Source: Arsenophonus sp048493715 | GTDB lineage: Bacteria > Pseudomonadota > Gammaproteobacteria > Enterobacterales > Enterobacteriaceae | DNA: 64,000 nt | NCBI GenBank assembly: GCA_048493715.1 | Contig: JBGDCZ010000002.1 | Coordinates: forward strand, 1 to 64,000 | Reading direction: 5' to 3' | Shown here: positions 38,279-45,941 of the stretch, piece by piece | How positions within the stretch are numbered: position 1 is the stretch's first letter | How the letters are laid out: every line of letters starts with the position of its first letter | Program-made: the position numbers and the translations under genes | The notes under the pieces: generated by a model | Database searches by the model: none | What the model was told of the DNA's origin: nothing | Seen by the model: the letters and a program-made list of their open reading frames with translations, nothing else

Positions 38279-38670
38279 TACTTAAACTCCGCGACAATAG
38301 AATTAGGGAACCCGGTTGGCTATCATTTTAGTTCTATCGATAGAAACAATAATTATTTCTGCTGTTCAAAACTCTTTTCCTTGTTGATCAACTAACCGTG
38401 AAAAAAGGTCAATGATATACCTCGAACATGGGTAATTTTCGTTTCAACTGTCAATAGATCATCCAATTTAGCGGGGTGTAAATAATCAATTGTCATTTTA
38501 CGTACGACAAAAGCTAAATTTTGTTCTCGTAATTGCTACTGCCCAAATCCTTTTTCTCGTAACATTTCCGTTCTGTCACGTTCAAAAAAATTAGCATAAC
38601 GCGCATGATAAACTATACCTCTCGTATCGGTATTTTCATAGTAAATACGGATAGGCCAGCAAAACAGCAT
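38278..38670 (-). pseudogene. ybgC: Broken YbgC, acyl-CoA thioesterase of the tol-pal operon
   Basis: YbgC is a hot-dog-fold thioesterase encoded first in the tol-pal operon. The frame from the ATG at 38670 (LFCWPIRIYYENTDTRGIVY, about 38600-38665; catalytic Asp region EDTD/ENTD retained) runs until TAG at codon 45 (GFGQ-stop-QLREQ, a CAA/CAG to TAG type change). It continues with FVVRKMTIDYLHPAKLDDLL and TKITHVRGISLTFF, then shifts frame and meets more stops before the ancestral end EFK-TAG at 38278. A 134-residue enzyme is therefore not made. The decay spares the overlapping tolQ start. Confidence 0.87.
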
Positions 38671-38782
38671 ATTTTTACTCCCCTTACTATCAATAAATTA
38701 CCCGTTACTATACTTAAGTGAATCATCTATTGGAATAATTTATAAATAAAGTTACAAAAAAATAGTGAAATATAAATTTATC

Positions 38783-39080
38783 TTAAAAAATGAAGCTTAT
38801 TCGAAAGAAATAAAAAAGCCCGTAAGTCATGATCAAAGCGGTGGGCAATAGATGAAAAAATAACGCAAAAAATTTTTTTTAAGTAAAAACCCAATACCAA
38901 ATATTATCCCGCTACAAGTTGCACAAATTAATAATAACCCCTGCCAGATAGCAAGAGAACTAGTATTTGATGCAAACAATGTCGGATCCAGAGTACACAA
39001 AAAGCCATGACAAATGCCATAGAGAATAAGGATCCGAAACGCGGACCCTTATTCATTGATGGGCAGATTTTATCTACCAT
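38783..39080 (-). pseudogene. ybgE: Broken YbgE, cyd-operon membrane protein
   Basis: YbgE is a small inner-membrane protein made with cytochrome bd oxidase. The ATG at 39080 (just past the cydX stop) starts MVDKICPSMNKGPRFGSLFS with the first helix MAFVMAF. One frameshift near 39000 is needed to reach LDPTLFASNTSSLAIWQGLL and LICATCSGIIFGIGFLL (about 38890-38990). A second shift after a poly-A run (about 38873-38886) reaches LIMTYGLFYFF and the stop at 38783. Two indels within about 100 codons mean loss of the normal protein. The gene is dispensable for oxidase assembly in E. coli under most conditions. Confidence 0.8.
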
Positions 39081-39082
39081 TA

Positions 39083-39205
39083 TCATTCACCACTGTGTTT
39101 AGCTTTGTTAGCAGCATTAGCTTCAACCTGCTCAATGGCCAGGGCTGCAATTACAGCGAAACTACAAGCAAGTAGTGTTCCTAAAATCCAAGCAAAATAC
39201 CACAC
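39083..39205 (-). CDS. cydX: CydX, small subunit of cytochrome bd oxidase
   Basis: CydX is a single-helix subunit needed for stable, active cytochrome bd-I. The 40-residue product starts MWYFAWILGTLLACSFAVIA, then ALAIEQVEANAANKAKHSGE, very close to E. coli CydX (37 residues): WYFAWILGT, the hydrophobic helix and the conserved Glu after it. The start codon is GTG at 39205, with AAGGAG upstream. It follows cydB by 12 bases and completes the oxidase. Its frame is intact even though ybgE next to it is broken. Confidence 0.93.
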   Translation of the reverse strand: MWYFAWILGTLLACSFAVIAALAIEQVEANAANKAKHSGE

Positions 39206-39217
39206 GCTGTTCGCTCC

Positions 39218-40357
39218 TTAGTATAATGAATGTTTGTTATCTTCAATGTGCGTTTTGTCAAGCCGACCAAACATTTTGTAATAACACCAAATAGTATATG
39301 CCAATATAATTGGCACAAAAATGATAACTACCACCGTCATCACCTGTAAGGTAAATAAACTCGAAGTGGTATCCCAAATCGTCAAACTGGCATTAGGTTG
39401 TATACTTGAAGGCATAATGAATGGGAACATACTAATACCACAAGTTAAAATAATACAAGCAATTGTCAGTGATGAAAACAAAAATGCCCATCCACCTTTA
39501 TCGAATTTAGTAAAGAAAATAGTCAGTATTGGAAAAATTAGGCCAAGAACCGGTAATGCCCATAATGGTGGGTTATTATTAAAATTAACCAACCACGCCC
39601 CTGCCTCACGTGCTACTTCTTTGTGCAGTGGATTAGAAACTGCATAGGTATCGATGGTACTTTTAATAGCGTAACCATCAATCCCATATATCAACCAGAT
39701 ACCAGCACCGGCAAAAGTAATTAAAGTGAAACAGGCGCTGATATAAGTGATATTACATGAACGTAAATGTAATTCACCGACGGTGCGCATCTGAAGATAA
39801 GTGGCTCCTTGGGTGATTATCATCATTAGCGAGATAATCCCTGCCAATAAGCCATAAAGGTTGAGTAAACCAAAAAAAGAACCGGTATAATTCAAATATA
39901 ATTGGTCATTGACTACAAAAGGAACGCCCTGCAACAAATTACCGAAAGCGACACCAATGATCAGCGGAGGAACAAAACTACCAATAAATATTCCACGATC
40001 CCACATAGTACGCCATTTGGAATTTTCAAGCTTTGAACGATAGTCAAACCCCACAGGTCGCAAAAATAGCGCAGCCAAAACCAGTATCATAGCAATATAA
40101 AAACCTGAGAATGCAGCTGCATAAACCATCGGCCAAGCGGCAAATATTGCACCACCTGCAGTCACTAACCAAACCTGATTACCATCCCAATGTGGAGCAA
40201 TTGAATTAATCATGATCCGACGCTCAGTATCGGTTTTTCCCATAAATGGCAATAAAAGACCAACGCCCATATCAAAACCATCAGTCACGGCAAAACCGAT
40301 CAGCAACACACCAATCAGCAGCCACCATATAAATCTTAAAACTTCATAATCAAACAT
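39218..40357 (-). CDS. cydB: CydB, cytochrome bd ubiquinol oxidase subunit II
   Basis: CydB partners CydA in the high-affinity quinol oxidase used at low oxygen. The 379-residue product (E. coli 379) has the N-terminal RFIWWLLIGVLLIGFAVTDG (about residues 8-27), FDMGVGLLLPF, NSIAPHWDGNQVWLVTAGGA (about 47-66) and further paired helices down to YTIWCYYKMFGRLD. The frame is intact from the ATG at 40357; it follows cydA after 17 bases. Together with cydA and cydX this is a complete terminal oxidase. Confidence 0.96.
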   Translation of the reverse strand: MFDYEVLRFIWWLLIGVLLIGFAVTDGFDMGVGLLLPFMGKTDTERRIMINSIAPHWDGNQVWLVTAGGAIFAAWPMVYAAAFSGFYIAMILVLAALFLRPVGFDYRSKLENSKWRTMWDRGIFIGSFVPPLIIGVAFGNLLQGVPFVVNDQLYLNYTGSFFGLLNLYGLLAGIISLMMIITQGATYLQMRTVGELHLRSCNITYISACFTLITFAGAGIWLIYGIDGYAIKSTIDTYAVSNPLHKEVAREAGAWLVNFNNNPPLWALPVLGLIFPILTIFFTKFDKGGWAFLFSSLTIACIILTCGISMFPFIMPSSIQPNASLTIWDTTSSLFTLQVMTVVVIIFVPIILAYTIWCYYKMFGRLDKTHIEDNKHSLY

Positions 40358-40374
40358 GAATGGACTCCTGTTTA

Positions 40375-41940
40375 CTAAGCGTCTTGTGCTGAAATATTTG
40401 TCTGCTCATAATGATAACGACCTGTTTTAAGACTACTTGGCCCTTTACGCGCAAATTTGAACATTAAAAACAATTCAATAATCAAGAACAAAGTATACAG
40501 ACCACATATTAGTGCCATCGAGAAAACTAAATCTGCACTGCTTAATGATGAGTGCGCAACCGCTGTCGGTAAAATTTCCCCAATCGCCCACGGTTGGCGG
40601 CCATACTCGGCGACAAACCAACCCGCTTCAACAGCAATCCATGGTAACGGGATACCAAACATTGCTAAACGCAAAAGCCATTTTTTTTCGCCAATACTGT
40701 TACGAATAACAGACCAGAATGATAACCCAAAAATAAGTAACATAAGGAAACCACAACCCACCATAATCCGAAATGCCCAGAATAACGGGCCAACTTTAGG
40801 AATACTATCTTTCGTAGCGGCTTTAATGTGTTCTTCTGTGGCATCAACAACATTAGGTGTATAACGTTTTAACAATAATCCATAGCCAAGATCTTTTTTA
40901 TTTTCATTAAATGCTTTGCGTATAGCAGGATCATTATCACCAGCCTGTAATCTTTTTAACAGTACATATGCTTTAATACCATTACGAATACGAACCTCAT
41001 GTTGTGCCATTAAATCTTTTAAACCCAAAACAGGCGTATCGATAGAGTGGGTAGTAATAATTCCCATCAACCATGGAATTTCAAGTACAAATTCATTTTT
41101 CATTTTTTCGCTATTTGGTATAGCAATAAGATTAAACGAGGCTGGCGGGGGCTGTGTTTCCCATTCAGCTTCTATAGCTGCTAACTTGGTTTTCTGAACA
41201 TCACCCATTTCATAACCAGATTCATCGCCTAAAACAATCACAGACAGTACTGAGGCGATACCAAAACTGGCTGCTATTGCGAAAGAGCGTTTAGCAAATG
41301 GTCGATCACGGCCTCTGAGTAAGTAATAAGCACTGATACCTAAGATAAACATTGCTCCAGTACAATAGCCTGCAGCAACGGTATGAACAAATTTAACTTG
41401 TGCCACTGGATTTAAAACTAATTCTGAAAAACTGAGCATTTCCATCCGCATGGTTTCAAAGTTAAAATCAGAAGCAATCGGGTTTTGCATCCAACCATTA
41501 GCCACCAAAATCCACAGCGCAGAAAAATTAGAGCCCAGTGCAACCAGCCATGTGGTAGCTAAATGCTGGGTTTTACTTAAACGATCCCAACCAAAAATGA
41601 ATAAACCAACGAATGTTGACTCTAAGAAGAACGCCATTAATCCTTCAATTGCAAGTGGCGCACCAAAAATATCACCAACATAATGTGAATAATATGACCA
41701 GTTAGTCCCGAATTGGAATTCCATGGTTAAACCCGTGGTAACACCTAAGGCAAAGTTAATAGCAAATAACTTACCCCAGAATTTTGTCATATCTTTATAT
41801 ATCTGTTTACCCGAAATGACATATACCGTTTCCATAATTGCTAGTAAAAACGACATACCAAGTGTTAATGGCACAAACAGGAAATGATACATTGCAGTTA
41901 AGGCAAACTGTAACCGGGACAGTTCGACAATATCAAACAT
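40375..41940 (-). CDS. cydA: CydA, cytochrome bd ubiquinol oxidase subunit I
   Basis: CydA carries the three hemes (b558, b595, d) and the quinol site. The 521 residues (E. coli 522) include the ligand His 19 in TAMYHFLFVPLTLG, a NFALGVTTGLTMEFQFGTNW region, the Q-loop segment (about 240-330) and the GRQPWAIGEILPTAVAHSSL stretch (about 447-466). No frame defect. The ATG at 41940 is followed by the standard MFDIVELSRLQFALT. The region upstream contains an ArcA-like box at 42304-42313, consistent with oxygen control known for this operon. Confidence 0.97.
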   Translation of the reverse strand: MFDIVELSRLQFALTAMYHFLFVPLTLGMSFLLAIMETVYVISGKQIYKDMTKFWGKLFAINFALGVTTGLTMEFQFGTNWSYYSHYVGDIFGAPLAIEGLMAFFLESTFVGLFIFGWDRLSKTQHLATTWLVALGSNFSALWILVANGWMQNPIASDFNFETMRMEMLSFSELVLNPVAQVKFVHTVAAGYCTGAMFILGISAYYLLRGRDRPFAKRSFAIAASFGIASVLSVIVLGDESGYEMGDVQKTKLAAIEAEWETQPPPASFNLIAIPNSEKMKNEFVLEIPWLMGIITTHSIDTPVLGLKDLMAQHEVRIRNGIKAYVLLKRLQAGDNDPAIRKAFNENKKDLGYGLLLKRYTPNVVDATEEHIKAATKDSIPKVGPLFWAFRIMVGCGFLMLLIFGLSFWSVIRNSIGEKKWLLRLAMFGIPLPWIAVEAGWFVAEYGRQPWAIGEILPTAVAHSSLSSADLVFSMALICGLYTLFLIIELFLMFKFARKGPSSLKTGRYHYEQTNISAQDA

Positions 41941-42473
41941 CTTGACTCCTTGCTCCTAGCAGGAAGACACCGACTTGCGGCAACCTGACTTTCATAATGC
42001 AAATATGAAAATCTCATAACTATCAGCCTTATACATCTTAAAATAACGATAAAAAATTCATCAAAATACACCAAACCTCTTAATAAATGGTACGCTTATA
42101 ATACACTTATAATAAATAGATTTAATACGATTTAGATTGAATTTTTGCAGCTAAATCATTATACCATTACATTTAATGACAAGCTAAATTTGATCAACAA
42201 CAATTTTATTGAAAATGAAAAATAAAACCCACTTTATTGTTTGATTTAAATAAATTTTTATTAAAATCATCAATAAATTAAATATCTATTATAGGTCTGT
42301 TCATGTTAATTAAACATTTAATAATTTATTTTAACCATTTACTCGTCAGACGGCTTAAGGCGACTTTTTAAAAGGTTATTTGCTAAACCGTAATAGCCAT
42401 TTGCAATCTGCGTAATGGCATTTTTCCATAGCGAAAAAACTAAGTTTACCAATATTACTTACGGCCTAAACAT
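41941..42473. other. Long upstream region of cydAB
   Basis: About 530 bases without an open frame between cydA and the suc terminator. Long leader/promoter regions are usual for cydAB. The mngRAB genes that lie near here in E. coli are absent. Apart from an ArcA-like box nothing specific can be assigned. Confidence 0.5.
42304..42313. promoter_or_regulatory. Candidate ArcA box upstream of cydA
   Basis: TGTTAATTAA matches the ArcA-P consensus [A/T]GTTAATTA[A/T] exactly, about 365 bases before the cydA start; in E. coli ArcA activates cydAB from similarly distant promoters. Matches to such an AT-rich motif are expected by chance in this genome, so this is tentative. Confidence 0.35.
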
Positions 42474-42503
42474 AAAAAAAGCCACTATAAATAGTGGCTT
42501 TTA
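42474..42503 (-). terminator. Terminator of the sdh-suc operon
   Basis: Leftward, AAAAGCCACTA TTTA TAGTGGC is followed by seven T. It is a strong intrinsic terminator about 22 bases past the sucD stop. Confidence 0.85.
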
Positions 42504-42524
42504 CTAATCATAGTATAAGTCAGG

Positions 42525-43400
42525 TTATTTACTAGTCACTAATTGCTTAACTACATCACCGATCTCGGCTAAACTACGAACAGTTTTTACACCTGCCGCT
42601 TCTAAAGCAGCAAACTTCTCATCTGCTGTACCTTTGCCACCAGCAATGATGGCACCCGCATGCCCCATACGTTTACCTTTTGGTGCTGTTACGCCCGCGA
42701 TATAAGCAACGACCGGTTTTGTTATATGTAGCTTAATATAAGCTGCCGCTTCTTCCTCAGCGGTGCCACCAATTTCACCAATTATAACGATCGCTTCGGT
42801 TTGCGGATCGGCCTGGAATAATTTCAATATATCAATAAAATTTGAACCAAGAATAGGATCACCACCAATACCAACACAAGTAGATTGCCCTAATCCTACA
42901 TCTGTGGTCTGCTTAACGGCCTCATAAGTTAATGTGCCAGAGCGGGATACAATGCCGACTTTACCAGGTTGATGAATATGCCCCGGTTGAATACCAATCT
43001 TACATTCACCTGGAGTAATAATACCTGGACAATTTGGCCCTATCATTCGTACCCCAGTTTCAGCTAATTTTGCTTTCGCTGTTAGCATATCTAAAGTGGG
43101 GATGCCTTCTGTGATAGTAATAATCAGTTTGATGCCACTATTGATCGCTTCGAGGATAGAATCTTTACAAAATCGAGCTGGAACATAAATGACTGATGCG
43201 GTTGCACCTGTTGCTGTTACCGCCTCACGGACTGTATTAAAAACAGGTAATCCTAAATGTGTTGTTCCACCTTTACCTGGTGTTACGCCACCAACCATTT
43301 TTGTTCCATAAGCAATTGCCTGCTCTGAGTGAAAAGTTCCTTGGCTACCTGTAATCCCTTGACAGATAACTTTAGTATTTTTATCAATTAAAATAGACAT
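42525..43400 (-). CDS. sucD: SucD, succinyl-CoA synthetase alpha subunit
   Basis: The alpha subunit binds CoA and carries the phosphohistidine in succinyl-CoA synthetase, the substrate-level ATP step of the TCA cycle. The 291-residue product (E. coli 289) shows the CoA-binding GITGSQGTFHSEQAIAYGTK (about residues 15-34), a MIGPNCPGIITPGECKIGI stretch and the active histidine in RMGHAGAIIAGGKGTA (His about 247). It starts three bases after the sucC stop, implying translational coupling. It is the last gene of the sdh-suc unit. Confidence 0.97.
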   Translation of the reverse strand: MSILIDKNTKVICQGITGSQGTFHSEQAIAYGTKMVGGVTPGKGGTTHLGLPVFNTVREAVTATGATASVIYVPARFCKDSILEAINSGIKLIITITEGIPTLDMLTAKAKLAETGVRMIGPNCPGIITPGECKIGIQPGHIHQPGKVGIVSRSGTLTYEAVKQTTDVGLGQSTCVGIGGDPILGSNFIDILKLFQADPQTEAIVIIGEIGGTAEEEAAAYIKLHITKPVVAYIAGVTAPKGKRMGHAGAIIAGGKGTADEKFAALEAAGVKTVRSLAEIGDVVKQLVTSK

Positions 43401-43403
43401 TGC

Positions 43404-44570
43404 TTATTTCGCCTCCGCTGCTGCTACTGCTTTTTCTGCTGCATCTGTCAAACTGGTTGCAGCCGTGATTTTTAGGCCACTATCAGCTAACTTTTGCGCA
43501 CCTAACTCAGCATTATTGCCTTCAAGACGAACAATGACCGGGACTTTTACCCCAATTTCTTTAACTGCTCCAATAATACCATCAGCAATCAAATCACAGC
43601 GAACAATGCCACCAAAAATATTGACCAAAACAGCTTTAACATTTTCATCAGATAATATAATTTTAAATGCTTCTGCTACTCGTTCCTTGGTTGCACCACC
43701 ACCTACGTCAAGAAAATTAGCCGGCGCTCCCCCATGCAACTTAACAATGTCCATAGTTCCCATGGCTAAACCGGCACCATTGACCATACAACCGATATTG
43801 CCATCTAAACCAACATAGTTTAATTCCCATTCTGAGGCATGAGCTTCACGGGGATCTTCTTGAGAAACATCACGCATCTTCTGCAATTCTACTTGGCGGT
43901 AAAGTGCATTGCTATCCACGCTAAGCTTTCCATCCAGACAAATTAAATCGCCCTGCTTAGTAATGACGAGAGGGTTAATTTCGATTAACGCAAGATCACA
44001 TTCAAGAAATATTGTCGCTAAGCCGATAAATATGTTGATAAACTGCTCGACTTGTTTGCCGCTTAAACCCAACTTGAAAGCAAGCTCACGACCTTGATAA
44101 GGCATAGGCCCAGTTAAAGGATCAATAATCGCCTTATGAATAAGTTCTGGTGTCTTTTCTGCAACTTTTTCAATTTCAACCCCGCCTTCAGTCGATGTCA
44201 TGAAGACAATCCGACGAATAGCGCAATCTATCACCGCCCCCAAATAAAGTTCTTTATCAATATCAGTTGCTGCTTCAACCAAAATTTGATTAACAGGCTG
44301 TCCGTGTACATCGGTTTGATAGGTCACTAATCGTTTTCCCAACCAATTTTCAGCAAATAGCCGGACTTCGTCTCTATTATTGACAACTTTTACCCCACCT
44401 GCTTTACCTCGGCCACCAGCATGCACCTGACACTTTACAACCCAAGGGCTATTGCCCAATTTTGTGGTTGCATCTTCTGCTTCTTTTGCTGTTTTACAAG
44501 CATAACCTGTCGGTACTGGCAAACCATGACTGGCAAGTAACTGTTTTACCTGATATTCATGTAAGTTCAT
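43404..44570 (-). CDS. sucC: SucC, succinyl-CoA synthetase beta subunit
   Basis: The beta subunit holds the ATP-grasp nucleotide site and succinate site. The 388 residues equal the E. coli length: MNLHEYQVKQLLASHGLPVP at the N-terminus, VVKCQVHAGGRGKAGGVKVV (about 44-63), IEINPLVIT, NGAGLAMGTMDIVKLHGG (about 263-280) and VNIFGGIVRCDLIADGI (about 320-336). Intact frame from the ATG at 44570. It follows sucB by 129 bases. Confidence 0.97.
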   Translation of the reverse strand: MNLHEYQVKQLLASHGLPVPTGYACKTAKEAEDATTKLGNSPWVVKCQVHAGGRGKAGGVKVVNNRDEVRLFAENWLGKRLVTYQTDVHGQPVNQILVEAATDIDKELYLGAVIDCAIRRIVFMTSTEGGVEIEKVAEKTPELIHKAIIDPLTGPMPYQGRELAFKLGLSGKQVEQFINIFIGLATIFLECDLALIEINPLVITKQGDLICLDGKLSVDSNALYRQVELQKMRDVSQEDPREAHASEWELNYVGLDGNIGCMVNGAGLAMGTMDIVKLHGGAPANFLDVGGGATKERVAEAFKIILSDENVKAVLVNIFGGIVRCDLIADGIIGAVKEIGVKVPVIVRLEGNNAELGAQKLADSGLKITAATSLTDAAEKAVAAAEAK

Positions 44571-44699
44571 GATGCTCTATCCATAATTTGTCTGACAGAG
44601 ACATAAAAGTCTCTATATATTTTTATTTAAACAATGGTCAAAAAAATTAACCAAGCTTTACTTCAGACTGAGTAAATAACTTCACTCTAAATTGGTTAT

Positions 44700-45941
44700 C
44701 TAGACGTCTAACAATAAACGTGCCGGATCTTCCAACATATCCTTTATTGTCACCAAAAAACTAACCGATTCACGTCCATCAATTAAACGATGATCATAAG
44801 AAAGCGCTAAATACATCATTGGCAAGATTTCGATTTTACCATCAACAGCCATCGGCCGATCTTTGATAGCATGCATGCCTAAAATTGCACTTTGTGGAGG
44901 ATTGATAATCGGGGTTGACATTAAAGAACTAAAAACACCACCATTGGTAATGGTAAAGTTTCCACCTATCAATTCTTCAACCGTTAATTTGCCGTCACGT
45001 CCTTTAATTGCTAACTCTTTAATGCGCTTTTCAATTTCTGCCATGCTCAACGCATCTGCATCACGTAATACCGGTGTGACTAAACCCCTAGGAGTAGAAA
45101 CAGCAATACTAATATCAAAATAACTATGATAAAGCACATCCGAGCCATCAATAGATGCGTTCACTTCAGGATAACGCTTTAAGGCTTCAACCACTGCTTT
45201 AACATAGAAAGACATAAAGCCCAAACGTACACCATGCCGTTTTTCAAAACTTTCACCATAATGTTTTCGTAGATCAAAAACCTGCTTCATATTGACTTCA
45301 TTAAAAGTGGTCAACATAGCGGTATTATTTTTCGCCTCCAGTAAACGTTCTGCAATACGTTTACGTAGACGCGTCATTGGTACGCGTTTTTCACTTCGAT
45401 GAGAAGATGTTGCCGAGGTTAAAGATACAGTAGCAGATACCACATTCTGTTGCTTAGTTGCTGCATTTGCGGTCGCTGTTAATTGGTTTTTGTTTAAATA
45501 TTTCTCAACATCGTCACACGTTAAACGCCCTCCGACACCAGTACCTTTGATATTGGCAGGATCTAAATCATGTTCTGCAATTAAACGACGTACTGCTGGT
45601 GTTAGTGCATTATTACTCTCTTCCTCCAGACTGGTGGTATGACGTTTGGCTGGAGCCGACTCACTAACCTCTTTCACTTCGGCTGGGATCCCAGTGCTAT
45701 CACTAAGACGAATGCGACCCAAAAATTGCTTAGATAGCACAGTAGCGCCTTCTTCTTCCACAATTGACTCCAAAACTCCTGAATCTGCCGCTGGCACTTC
45801 GAGTACAACTTTATCCGTTTCAATCTCCACTAACACTTCATCGCGTTCTACCTGATCACCTGGTTTCTTGTGCCAAGTTACAACTGTAGCATCTGCAACA
45901 GATTCAGGAAGATCAGGAACAAGAATTTCTATGCTACTCAT
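44700..45941 (-). CDS. sucB: SucB, dihydrolipoyl succinyltransferase (E2) of 2-oxoglutarate dehydrogenase
   Basis: SucB is the core of the 2-oxoglutarate dehydrogenase complex. The 413-residue protein has one N-terminal lipoyl domain with the lipoylated lysine in ETDKVVLEVPA (Lys about residue 43), a peripheral-subunit-binding domain (TPAVRRLIAEHDLDPANIKG, about 113-132), an Ala/Thr/Ser linker and a C-terminal catalytic domain with the HxxxD motif in SYDHRLIDGRE (about 382-392). Its start overlaps the sucA stop by ATGA, so the two are translationally coupled. Length is slightly above the E. coli value (405). Confidence 0.97.
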   Translation of the reverse strand: MSSIEILVPDLPESVADATVVTWHKKPGDQVERDEVLVEIETDKVVLEVPAADSGVLESIVEEEGATVLSKQFLGRIRLSDSTGIPAEVKEVSESAPAKRHTTSLEEESNNALTPAVRRLIAEHDLDPANIKGTGVGGRLTCDDVEKYLNKNQLTATANAATKQQNVVSATVSLTSATSSHRSEKRVPMTRLRKRIAERLLEAKNNTAMLTTFNEVNMKQVFDLRKHYGESFEKRHGVRLGFMSFYVKAVVEALKRYPEVNASIDGSDVLYHSYFDISIAVSTPRGLVTPVLRDADALSMAEIEKRIKELAIKGRDGKLTVEELIGGNFTITNGGVFSSLMSTPIINPPQSAILGMHAIKDRPMAVDGKIEILPMMYLALSYDHRLIDGRESVSFLVTIKDMLEDPARLLLDV

